A stretch of 64,000 nt of DNA from Turnera subulata (taxonomy: Eukaryota; Streptophyta; Magnoliopsida; Malpighiales; Passifloraceae), in contig JAKUCV010000928.1 of assembly GCA_028386065.3 (NCBI GenBank), positions 192,517 through 256,516 on the forward strand. Direction: 5' to 3'. The notes beneath the pieces are model-generated. The model saw only the letters and a list, made by a program, of their open reading frames with translations, was not told the DNA's origin and ran no database searches. Position 1 is the first letter of the stretch; every line of letters begins with the position of its first letter. A program made the translations under genes and the position numbers. This document shows positions 12,601 to 24,400 of the stretch, piece after piece.

Positions 12601-15600
12601 TGAAACGCCCCGACCCGTATTTACCGTACACAGTAAACACGTGCCGGAACTGTGACAACCCAACCCAACAAAGCCCAAGCATACAGTGTGGACAACATAA
12701 ACTCGGCCCAACGGCCCAAAATAGTGAACATCGTAAATACAATACCGGCCCAATGGCCCAATAATAGCGGATACATTGCACAGCGGAAGACTTAACAAAG
12801 TTCCTGCACTACAAGCAACCCAACCTACGGGATGAAACCCCGCAGGCGAGGGGTGAGTCCGAAACGCTCACCGACGAAAGATAAACAGTGATATATTCAA
12901 CCATAATACTTTCGAATCAAACACAACTATCACAACAACAAGCACAAACAAACACATCACAAGAATACTGCCAAAACAACTAACACATACCACACGATAA
13001 AGGAGTCCAACTCAAACATCACGATAGAGGAATCTTATTAAATCATGTCAAGCACATCATAATCAATACTGAACCAAGACCCAAAGAACACTTATTAATT
13101 TTTATTACCAATTTTATCCTCCGGGCCCCGTCACTGGACAAGCTAGGGTCGTACCAGGTTATCAATTAATTCCGGATGCTAGGTCAAACCAATCCACATC
13201 TCAAATCCCGGATATTTGGTATATCCAAACCATTGGGTATTCGGTATACCCCAACCTCAGGCAACAACATACTAACCAGATATTCGGCATATCTGAGCCA
13301 CTGCGGATATTCGGCATATTCGAGCCACTGCGGATATTCGGCATATCCGGGCCACTGGGTATTTGGTATACCCTAACCACAGGCAACAAGCCAAACGGAT
13401 ATTCGGTATATCCGAACCACTGGGTATTCGGTATACCCTAACCACATGCATCAACATGCCAACCAAATCAAGTAACCAAACCAAGTAACCAACCATAGCA
13501 TCCCAGAATTAATTTTCAAACCATCGGGTCGTACCACTACTTCCCACATATATCATCATCTCATATCAATTCCAATTCCAATTTCCAATTTCCATTTCCC
13601 AATTATCCACAGTCAATAACTTATTCCAATTATCCAATCACAACACTGTCTACCGTCAACAATCACAATATCCATAACAGTCAACAATTATCCACTATCC
13701 TATTAGCTCAAGTTACACAACAGGCCAATCCTTCATCAGTTCCATAACATCAATTACTCACAGTCCAACATCAATCACAACACAGTATCCAATAATCCAA
13801 CAACAGTCATACAACGGTTCAATCAAGCAAATCAACATCCTAGCAACAACAACAACAATAACCATAACTGCCAAATACCCAATACAATTCCATATTACCA
13901 AATATCCACCAACAGTACATATAGCACCAATTATTCACAATCAACAATTCATCACAATATCCACACGACCAATAGCACAGTCCAACAACAGCAACATCAA
14001 TAACCATAACAGTCAAATATCCGACAATGACCCTCTCATTAGTTCATTCAAACAGCAAAACACACAATTATCCACATTGACCAGTTCATCGTTAATCTCA
14101 ACACAATATCGCAAATCCAATATCACAGTCTAAGATCAACAACAACGACAACATCATAGCAGTCAAACAACCAACAGTATCATCTCAGCAGATCAATCAA
14201 TCAACAAAGCAAACACAGTATTACGGGCACATATCAAGGGTTATCCATCCTCACCTTAGCCGATTACTCAACTCCGGAAATACTGACCGGTACGACGCCG
14301 GCTCCTCGGGAAACTGCCAGATATCAACCTATACACAAAACAATGTACACACATATAAATGCACATAATCGGTATACTATGATGCCAAACTACGAAACTA
14401 CCCATCCCGGTTCTTATTCGATATTATTTCCATTTACCGAAAATATTTACCGTACGTATTTCCGATTATAATTTCGGTACCATACTTTAATTAAAACTCT
14501 TTTCAAAATATTTTATAAATAACTATACTTTTCCAAAATAATAGATAGTATAATTTCCTAGAGGATATAACATATGTGTATATTTCCCAAAATAATTTCC
14601 ATGAAATATTATTCTTACCAAAATATAATTACCAAATATTACTATATTAGAAAACCATATTTCCAGAAAATATAACCATGTAAACTTATTTTCTGAAAAT
14701 AAATACAATTTATAAATGTACATATATGTTTTCCAAAGGTAATAATTATATATTTATTCTCGAAGCTATTACTTTTGTATACCATAAATACATATTTTCA
14801 AGAATGGTTAGTTATCATAATTTCCCAAAATATATATACATTTATAATATAAATAGATTTCCAGAATATATATATATTTATTTATTTTTTTTATTTTTAT
14901 TTATTATGATTATTATTATTATATATCTTTTTTTTATTAAAATCGGACTAGGCCAAACAGTGCTGGCCCAGACCCCTTGCACAGGCCCAACCAAGGTCCA
15001 AACAGAACCAGGTGCAGCCCAAGCAACGGGCCCAGCGCACAGCCCATGATCCAATCCCTTAGCCCAAACAGCCAATCCAAACAAACCCAACCCATACACA
15101 CAGCCCAAAACAACCCAGCAACCAAACCCTCAAACCCGCGGGTCAACCCGACCCATCACATCCAACCGGGTCGTCATCTTCTCCACACTCACCTGCAGCG
15201 ACGGCGGCGGCGGGTGACGACGGGATGATGTGGCAGGAGCGCGGGGCGATGGGAAGGCGCGGCGACGGCGAAGGGCGACGGCTGCAGGTCGACGCGAGCA
15301 AGGAGGAAGAGAGGAATTCCGGGTCGGCGGCTCGTCGACGGATCTCCTCGGAACGGTGGCAAGCAGCGGTCGGCATCGGCAGCGGAAGAGAAGTGCAGGA
15401 GGAGCGGCTTCGTCACGGTGGGGTCGAGCTCCTGGCGATGACGGCGGCTCTGCAACTGCGTCAGCGGTGGCGGTTGGTCGGGCTGGTGAAGGTGGCGAGG
15501 GAGTTGCGGTGGCAGCAGGTTGCAGGGGTGGCTCACGGTGGTCTCGGTTCACGCCTCCTCTCCTTCTTTTTTTTTTTTTCTCTTTTTCCTAATTTCCTCT

Positions 15601-16101
15601 CTTCTATTTTTCTTTCTCTCCGATTCTCTCTTTTTCTTTTTCTTATTTCTTTCTTTTTTTCCCCTCCCTCTCTTCCTTTTTTTTTTCTTTCTTCTTCTTT
15701 CTTTTTTTTCTTTTCTTCCCTTCCTCCTTCCATCTTCACCGGTTCTGCTTTTTAAACTGTGTTTTGTTTTTTTTTTTTTCTTCTTCTCACTATACCACAT
15801 GTGAGTAATCAATAATTCAATTCGTCCGCATTACGGGCGAGTCCGATCCGGATCAGAAAATAACCGATACCTCCTTAGTTATTTTCCGGTGTGATTTTCC
15901 GAGAAACTCCGAAATTCGAAAAATACCAACTTAGGTTCGAAAAATCCGCGGGAAAATCACGAGCGCGGGAAAACCCTCGGTTTCGAAAAACGACTCCCGT
16001 TTTACCGTGAATTAATTACCCAAGATTAATTCAACAGTAAATCACGGTAAAACAATTTCCACAGTCCCGGTAAAAATCCAAATTTTACTCGGGCTGTTAC
16101 A
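12601..16101 (-). mobile_element. Solo-LTR-like element B, nested in A
   Basis: On the plus strand it starts TGAAACGCCCCGACC and ends CGGGCTGTTACA, with a perfect 5-bp target duplication GTATA at 12596-12600 and 16102-16106. Length 3,501 bp, opposite to its host. It keeps the family layout in reverse: acceptor-like end at 12.8 kb shortened, hairpin array at 13209-13438, exon-like segment 14255-14328, GC-rich stretch (about 15190-15540) with donor CAG/GTGAGT at 15192, then a pyrimidine-rich tract 15555-15790. Several long ORFs over the GC-rich and pyrimidine tracts are composition artefacts; none shows a domain. Its hairpin array has a different sequence from the other three copies, marking it as a subfamily. 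Confidence 0.8.
13209..13438. repeat. Hairpin array of element B (TYGGY loop type)
   Basis: Eight short inverted repeats of 17-19 nt with a five-base TYGGY loop. Examples are GGGTAT-TCGGT-ATACCC, CGGATAT-TCGGC-ATATCCG and CAGATAT-TCGGC-ATATCTG. Most starts are 25-27 nt apart. Stems differ between units while both arms change together; one unit (near 13303) has a G-T pair in place of G-C. Confidence 0.85.
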
Positions 16102-16345
16102 GTATACATGATTTATATTTCTGAAATATATAATTATTTTGATAATGTAATTGTTTGGAAAAGTATTTAGTGTTGAAAATATATATGTGTATTTATAAAT
16201 TCGTATTTATTTTTATAAAATAAGTTTATGTGAATATACTTTCTGGAAATGAAGTTTTCTAAAGATAATAATACTTGGAAATTATATTTTGGAAAGTATA
16301 ATAATTTTTATGGAAATATTATGGAAAATATATACATATGTTATA

Positions 16346-19205
16346 TGAAACGCCCGACCCGTATTTACCGTACACAGTAAACACGTGCCGGAACTGTGAC
16401 AACCCAACCAAACCAAGCCCAGCATACAGTGTATACAACAGTAACTCGGGCTCAACAGCCCAAAAGCAATAACGTCAATAACAACATAATCGGCCCAATG
16501 GCCCAACAATAACAAAATAATGCACAACGGAAGACTTTAATAACTCACAAAACACTGTATGCGACACTGATGCAAACTATGGATCCGAGCCCTGTCCAAG
16601 GGATAACGCCGCAGCCTGTCTGGAATGCACCAAACCTGTACCACAAATAACTCATCCTACGGGATGAAAGCTCGCAAGTGAGGGGTGAGTCCGAAGTGCT
16701 CACCGACGAAGGAAAGACAATCAATATGCAACTATAATTACTCAAGTCGAAAACAGGGAAAACCGCCAAAATAAAACAAATCAAAAGACTCAAATAAAAT
16801 CCAATTTCCAATTTTATCTTTTCCGGGCCCCGTCACGGATAAGCTAGCGGTCAGACCTGGTTATCAACACATTCCGGGTGCCAGACCAAATCCAGAGAAT
16901 CCAGGGATCGACATCCCAAAAATACGAACCCAGGGAGAGACATCCCAAAAATAATCACGGGATAGACATCCCAAGCATAGACATGCTTATCACAAGTAAC
17001 CCAGGTCACGGCCACCACGAAACAGTCTTAAACCATCGAGTCGTACCACTACTTACCACGTGACAATTATATTATCATCATCAAAATCAAATCACAGGGA
17101 TCGACATCCCTAACCAAAATACCGGGATAGACATCCCACAAACCAAACCAAGGATCGACATCCTTCTCTCAAATTATTAATTCCATTATACTTATGGCCA
17201 AAGACACGTAAATAAATATCCAAAAACTCAATCAAAATACTGGGATGAACATCCCGACAACAATCAAGACAATGGGATAAACATCCCGAAACCAAATCAC
17301 AGCAAATGCACAACCAACAGAGCAATAATCACCAAACGCAATAACCGAGTAATACAGGCGCATATTGAAGGAAATCCATCCTCACCTTGGCCGATTACTC
17401 AACTCCGGAGACAATGACCGGTCCGACGCCGGCTCCTCGGGAAACTGCCCGATATCCGAACCTATACCACAAAACAATATACACTCACATAAATGCACAT
17501 AGCGGTATACTATGATGCCAAAACTGCGAAATAACCCATCCCGGTCCATATCTCTTTTATTATCAACTTTTACCGAAAATATTATACCGTACGTATATCC
17601 GAATATAATTTCGGTACCATACTTTAATTAAAAATCTTTTAATAATATTTTCATAAATTAATTATAATTTTCCAAAATAATAATTACCATATTTTTTTCC
17701 AGAAAAATAATAACCTATTTATAATTTCCAGAAAATATTTATAGTATCTATCTTTTTCTATATATAATAATATTTTCCAATACAAAATTATAATTATCTT
17801 TAATTTTCAAAGTACATATATATATATATATATATTTCTCAACCATAATTTTCCAGAGAAAATAATATATACATATAATTTCCAAAAATTATTTTCATGG
17901 TATATATATATTTTCCAATTGATATTAGTTTTTTTTCCCAAAACATAACTTAATTATTTATTAAAGTATATGTATTTATATTTTTCTCAAAATACCAGAA
18001 TTAAACTAACCATAATTTCCTCAAGTAAATATATATTTTTTCCTGAAAATTAAATTACCAGAATAATTAATAAATACATATATATATTTTTTTAAAAAAA
18101 AATGAAACGGACTGGGCCATGAATAGTGCCGGCCCAGACCAAGGCAGCAGGCCTGCCAAGGTTCGGCCCAGCACCAGCCCACAACCCAAGCCCAAGTCAA
18201 CCCAGCCCAGAACTATGCAACCCGAATACCACACGGGTCAAATACCCAGATCTGCTCACCTCGCGGGTTGAGCAGCTGGGGCGGCAACAGGCGCGACGAG
18301 CGCGAGCAGCAGCAACGGTGCAGGCGTCGCGAGGCGAGGCGATGTCGCTGGTACAGGCGGCTACAGGTGGCGGTGCGAGGCGCGGCGGCAACAAGGTAGG
18401 GAGGCGGATCCACGGGTTGCACGGCGGGTCAACGGCTCTACGGCGCGCGTCAGGCGGCGGAAGGCAACGGGGACGACAGCTTCAAGGTCGCGACGGGACG
18501 GTAACTCTCCTGGCGGTGGCGGTGGAGCTCGAGACGGCGGGGAATGCTCCGGCGAGCACAGTAACCGCTCGGGGCAAAGTGGCTACTGTTTTCTCTAAAT
18601 TTTTTTCTTTTTCTGTATTTTCTTATTTTCTCTCTTTTCTTTTTTCTGATTTTCTCTCTTTTTTCTGTTTAATTAATTTTTTTTCCTTCCTTTCTCTTTT
18701 TTTTTCCTTTTTCCCCTCTGTTTTTTTTTTTCCGATTCTTAGTATTTATTTTTTTCTATTTTTTTTTCTTTTCTTTTCTTTTCTTTCCTTTTTCTTCTTT
18801 TTTTTCTCTCTTTTTTTTTCTTTCTCTTTTTTTTTTTTATTTTTCCTCTCCTTTCTTCCTTTCTTCCTCTCCTTCTCCTCTGCTTCCTTTCTTCTTTTAT
18901 AAACGGAAAATTACTGTTACACCTGTGAATCGTTTAATAATGCAGCTTGTCTGCATTATGGAGCGAGTCCGGTCCGGACCAGAAAATAACTGATACCCCC
19001 TTAGTTATTTTCCGGTGTGATTTTTCCAAAAATCCCGGGACCCAAAAAATACCAACTTAGGCCCGAAAAATCCACGGAAAAATCACGAGCACGGAAAAAC
19101 TCTCGGTTTCGAAAAACAACGTCCAATTTACCTTGAATTAATTACCCAAGATTAATTCAACAGTAAATCACGGTAAAAATCAAAATTTTTACCCGGGCTG
19201 TTACA
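16346..19205 (-). mobile_element. Solo-LTR-like element C, nested in A
   Basis: On the plus strand it starts TGAAACGCCCGACCC and ends CGGGCTGTTACA, with a perfect 5-bp target duplication TTATA at 16341-16345 and 19206-19210. Length 2,860 bp. Features in the sense direction (minus): GC-rich stretch with donor GAG/GTGAGC at 18259, exon-like segment 17461-17385 ending GGCCAAG/GTGAGG, hairpin array 17287-16904, GGTGAG/CTCACC hairpin at 16683-16703, acceptor TACAG near 16635, and the TTCCG(C/T)TGTGC box. The long plus-strand ORF over 18126-18902 is GC-rich then pyrimidine-rich sequence and I do not take it as a gene. Confidence 0.8.
16904..17287. repeat. Hairpin array of element C (RAC loop type)
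   Basis: Nine short inverted repeats such as GGGAT-CGAC-ATCCC, GGGAT-AGAC-ATCCC, AAGCAT-AGAC-ATGCTT (16973-16988) and AAGGAT-CGAC-ATCCTT (17150-17165). Both arms change together between units; 16933-16946 carries a stem mismatch. Spacing is irregular. Confidence 0.85.
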
Positions 19206-19616
19206 TTATAATTTCCAGAAAAATTATGGTAAATATTATTTTGGAAAAAGTATATTATTTTATGAAAATATTTTGATTTAATAGTTTTGGGAAATAAATT
19301 TTTGTAACCTTATATGCATACGATATATTTTCGGTAAAAGATGATAATAAAGGATATGAACCGGGATGGGCTTATTTCGCAGTATCGCATCATGACATAC
19401 TCTTATGTGCATTTTATGTGAGTATATTGTTTTGTTGTATAGGTTCGGATATCGGGCAGTTTCCCGAGGAGCCGGTTTGGGACCGGTCATTGTCTCCGGA
19501 GTTGAGTAATCGGCCAAGGTGAGGAAGGATTTCCTTCAATATGTGCCTGTATTACTCGGTTATTGTGTTTGATGATTGTTGCACCGTTGTTTGTCGCATT
19601 TGTTGTGGTTTGGTTT

Positions 19617-20010
19617 GGGATGTTTATCCCAGTGTCCTGATTGTTTTCTTTGGGATGTTTATTCCCGTACGTCGAGTTTTTGGATGTTTATCCTTGTGTC
19701 TTTTTGACATTAAATAAAATGGAATAAATAATAAATTGTGATCAGGATATCGATCCTTGGATTTTGGATAGGGATGTCTATCCCGGTATTTTGGTTAGGG
19801 ATGTTGATCCCTATGATTTGATTTGAGTGATGATAATATAATTGTCATGTGGTAAGTAGTGGTACGACTCGATGGTTTAAGACTATTTTGTGGTGGCCAT
19901 GACATGGGTTACTTGTGATAAGCATGTCTATGCTTGGGATGTCTATCCCGTGATTATATTTGGGATGTCTATCCCTGGGTTTGTATTTTTGGGATGTCGA
20001 TCCCTGGGTT
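19617..20010. repeat. Hairpin array of element A
   Basis: Reverse-oriented equivalent of the array in element C: GGGATGTTTATCCC, GGGATGTCTATCCC, GGGATGTCGATCCC and the variant AAGCATGTCTATGCTT near 19919. It occupies the same place relative to the exon-like segment as in C and D. Confidence 0.8.
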
Positions 20011-20584
20011 CTCTTGGATTTGGTCTGGCACCCGAGATATGTTGATAACGAGGTCTGACCCCTAGCTTATCCGTGACGGGGCCTGGAAAGATAAAATTGG
20101 AAATTGGATTTTGTTTAAGTCTTTGGTCTTGGACCAGTTTGGGGCTTGTCTTTTGGTTTGGCTGTTATGTTTGTTTTTGACCTTGAATAATTATAATGTT
20201 GCATATTGATTGTCTATCCATGGTTGTGAGCACTTCGGACTCACCCCTCACCTGCGGGCTTTCATACTGTAGGATGGATTATTTGTGGTACAGGTTTGAT
20301 GCATTCCAGACAGGCTGCGGCGTTATCCCTTGGACAGGACTTAGATCCATAGTTTGCATCAGTGTCGCATACAATGTCTTTGTGAGTTATTAAGTCTTCC
20401 GCTGTGCATTATTTTTGCTTGGGCCATTGGGCCAGTTATGTTGTTATTGATGTTTTTATTTTGGGCTGTTGAGCCCGAGTTTCTGTTGTATACACTGTAT
20501 GCTGGGCTTGGTTTGGTTGGGTCGTCACAGTTCCGACACGTGTTTACTGTATACGGTAAATACGGGTCGGGGCGTTTCACTTAA

Positions 20585-21366
20585 TGCATGGTTTACATTG
20601 TTGCAACCCAATAAATAATTATGGAGTTCTTGACGGTTTACGTATTATGTTTTGCATGAAAGTTACTTTTTTCTTTTTCGTTTTTTACAAGTTGAATTAA
20701 GATCTAAATACGAGATCTTCAACCCTAAAGACAAACTACTTATAGAAGTCACAATCTAATTATTGTATTACATTATCAAAACTTATCTATATTAGATTTG
20801 CTTCCCTTAATAGAATGTGTTAGAACTTAGAAGCATGACTTGGTAAGGTGTGACCTATTGTTATTAAGCACATGTTTTGTGAATCTAACGTTGCGAAATA
20901 AACTAACAAAATTATCAACCAACATTATAATTGAACTTTAATCTGCCCGATTAGTCTATATCCAACTCGGGTTGTGCACTTGTTTATGGTGGGTGAATCT
21001 TCTAAAATTTGAAAAAAATTTGAAAGCATTATTAGTATATAAGAGCTAGTTAGCTGGTTTTCTACAATAATTAGTTTTTTTTAGGGATTTCTACAATATT
21101 TAGTTAGTATCTCAACTTGCTTTTAAAAAAACTGACAATAGATTAACTTTGCATCTTGATTAAGAAATAAATTTTAATTACTGCGGTACCATTTTTAATT
21201 AATAATATAGCATATCAGATAATTTTATTGATCTAGCATTATATAAAACTAAAAAGTACCGACCATGATAACTGTTTGGATGGTGTTATGGAAACAACTT
21301 TGGAGTTTGGACTTTCTTTTTTTGAGAAAACAAAATTAGATTTTTAGTTTGAGTGGATTGTCTTTT
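20585..21366. other. AT-rich spacer between transposon clusters
   Basis: AT-rich sequence with no coding potential, no tRNA and no recognisable transposon termini. Confidence 0.5.
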
Positions 21367-21402
21367 ATCATTTAACTGTTTGTGTCTCTCTCCCAAAACG
21401 AG

Positions 21403-24400
21403 TGTAACGACCCGGGTAAAATTTTCGTAATTTTACCGAGTTGTTTTAACTCTTACTGTGGTAAATAAATTTTTATCACGGTTAATCGAGCATTCTACCA
21501 TCTTGAATTAATTTCGAGAATTTCACCGAGAATAATCGATCTTCGGAACCTAAACCCGAAAGCCACCGATGCTACCAAAGGTACCTTATGGTTATCGAGC
21601 TCCGGAAATCAAAATCGAGAGTTACTTGGAACTTTCGAGAATTCCACACGGCTTACCGAGCCTCGGTTTTCGATTCCGAGACTTGGGCAACGCTCAGGAA
21701 AATTAGTCGGATTTTCCGAGCCCAAGTTGTATTTTCGAACACGGGACGGAATTTGACGGAAAGACGGATATACCCTTGTACTTCCAACGGGTTTAAGCCG
21801 GAACGGAGGATATTTTGGTCATCGACGGACAAATAAATTCGGCCGATGCTCGTGACACGTTTTCCTTTCTCGGGCTAATTCTTCTCTCTCCCGGTTTTTA
21901 TTCCGCCGCCCTACCCCACTTCTTTCTTTTTCTTTATTTTTCCACCTCTTTTATTCCTTCCCCTTTTCTTTTATTCTTTCTTCTTCTTTCCCCGAATTTC
22001 TTCACGCCGGCCCCCCCTTCCTGTTTCTTCTTTGTTTTCACTTCTTTTCCTCTCCTTTATTATCTCCCCTCTTTCCCAATTTCTCTGCACCCTCTCCCTC
22101 TTCCAATTCCTTCCTCTCTGCCATCTTCGTCATCATCAACTCTCTTCCTCTCCAACTCTTTCCCCTGCCTCTCCCTTCTCTGCCGCCATCATCCTCTTCA
22201 TCTCGCATCTTCACCTTTAGTCCACTAACCCCCACCGTGAACCCCCACCGCCGCAACCGTGGCCATCGTCTCCCCTTCCTGTCACCTAATTGGAGCCTTC
22301 CTCCGGTGTCGCTGCAGCCAGACGCCACCGCCATCCTGACGAGGAGCTTGAGCCGCCGCCCGTGGCGTGCTGGTCTCCCTTCCCCTGTTCACGCGCCGAC
22401 GATCTCCCTCCACCCTCTGCAAATCCGCGCCACCTCTTCCTTCTTCTTCCTCGCGACGCCGCCATCTCTTCCTCCTCGCTGTCCTCTGCCTCTGCTACCG
22501 ACGACGTCCGGCCCTGCTTCTTCCCTCCCTTGTGCGTCACACGCCGCCACTGCTTTCCTCCCCAGAGCCGCCACCGGCGAAGCCAAGACTGGGTAAGTCT
22601 CTGGCCGCGCCTCCCTCTCTCCTCTTCACTTTCTTTCTTTAGATTTCTCTTGGGTTGTGTTTAATTGGGTTTTAATTAATTGTTGTGGGTTCCTGTTTGT
22701 GTTGTAACTTCTGGATGTGGTTTGAACTGGGGAAAATCAGGCGAGGTGGAAGATGGTGCCGCTGTTGATGTTATTGTGGGCGTGGGTTGGTGTGTTTTGG
22801 GTGGCTGACGCAGTGGTTTGGTGGAATTCCGGCCACCGGAGAGTAGCTGCAACCATGGTGGTGATGTTGGTGTTTGGATTGTGGCTTTGGTGGCGTGGGA
22901 TTGGTGTGCTGATTCATTGGTGAACAGTAACCGAGGGCTGCTATGGGCTGTTGTGCACAGTACTTGCCGGAATCCGGCGAGATTCCGATGTCTCGGGTGA
23001 TTTTCCGGCAAGGTCTCGGGTATTTTCCGGTGAACCCGGGATCGAGTTTTTGGGTAATTATCGGACCCTTTGGGCATTTCACGAACATTAACGGACTCGG
23101 ACTTTTATAACGACGTTAATAAGTGAACGTTTAATTTAATTTATATTAATTTTATGATTAATGCTTTGATTTCATTTATGCCTTTTATTTATGCTTTTAA
23201 TTTGTTTTTCCGATTGGGCTAAAGGAAGGCCCATGGCATTATTTATTTTTCGGATTATCGAATTTATGCTTTACTCGGCCAACAACGATAAAAGGTCTGG
23301 ACATATATAAATATTCTATATTACTTTTAATAACTAACATAGTATCGGCTATATGTATAGTTATACTTTTATAACGTTAATTATATTTCCTTTGAGTAAA
23401 AATAATATTGGACATTACCTTATCTTAATTATTAATCTATTATAAGTATATGAATATATCGTATAATGTATTGCAACTATTTTCACCGGCTTAGATATTG
23501 CTAGACTATATCCTTACTTAAACACTTATAGTTTTATGTACACATGTACTTATGATTATATATGTAGATATCTAATTGTAAATAGTACAACTACAAATTC
23601 GCACAAATATTTTATGCTATACATTGGCCACGTTAATTTCATACCGATGGAGATAATTTCCATTAAACGAGTTATTATAGGATATACTATTTAAATAATA
23701 TCTTGACGTATTTATCGTTTCCAATATTATATAATTATTGTATATAAAAACATATAAGTATTTAGTATTTAATTGGGAATAATATTATTTACGTCATATG
23801 GACTAAGAGTATTTACGGGCCGTAACTTGATTTATTTACAAATATATTTTCTAAAATATACATTACATACAAGTGTACGTGTATATATGCTTTCTTGTCA
23901 TAAGCAGTCTAAGGGCCGAGATGTCAGGCTTGGCCGCTCGGTTTTGTTTTGACTTATGATGGATATGATTGGTATAACAAATGGAAATAGATTATTAGTA
24001 ACCTCCACAGAAACGAATAAGATAATTAAGGAAATAATAAAATGAACTGATAAGCCGTCTAATAACTATTAATCGGCATCATGCATAATCATTTTGTTGT
24101 GCATTATAAGTGATTATTGTTGCTATATTATAGGAATATCAAGGCTTAACCGGATACCAGCTTCCGAGGAGTATCAGGTGAGGTTGAATATACGTCATTC
24201 CACCCGTGATAGCCGGGATGGTTGGTCTTGGAACTACATAGGTTCCACTGCATCTTATGGTTATTGTTGTTGATAACTTTGTGATATTTGCTGATATTTA
24301 TTGTGAGAGTAGACTTCCTTTGATATGTGCCGAATTACTTGTGTGCTTTGTTGTTTTATTGAACTGTTGAGATTTTCACTGTTGGATATTTGGTTGCCGT

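Larger units (their letters stand above)
11310..20579 (+). mobile_element. Solo-LTR-like element A, host of two nested copies
   Basis: Starts TGTAACAGCCCGGG and ends GGGGCGTTTCA, with a perfect 5-bp target duplication CTTAA at 11305-11309 and 20580-20584. Its own sequence is 11310-12600, 16107-16345 and 19211-20579 (about 2.9 kb); the rest is two inserted relatives. No gag-pol and no internal second LTR. Reading in the TGTAAC direction: a purine-rich tract (about 11640-11900), a GC-rich stretch ending in a donor-like CTAG/GTGAGG at 12228, an exon-like segment 19443-19518 flanked by AG and GTGAGG, a hairpin array (19617-20010), a GTGAG/CTCAC hairpin, and an exon-like acceptor at 20293. TG...CA ends plus a 5-bp duplication fit a solo LTR; the family is not identified, and the strand is inferred from the splice-like signals. 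Confidence 0.8.

Noticed and set aside
16904..17287. CRISPR-like repeat array
   Set aside because: Eukaryotic context, units of 14-16 nt with irregular spacing and variable stems; no cas genes.
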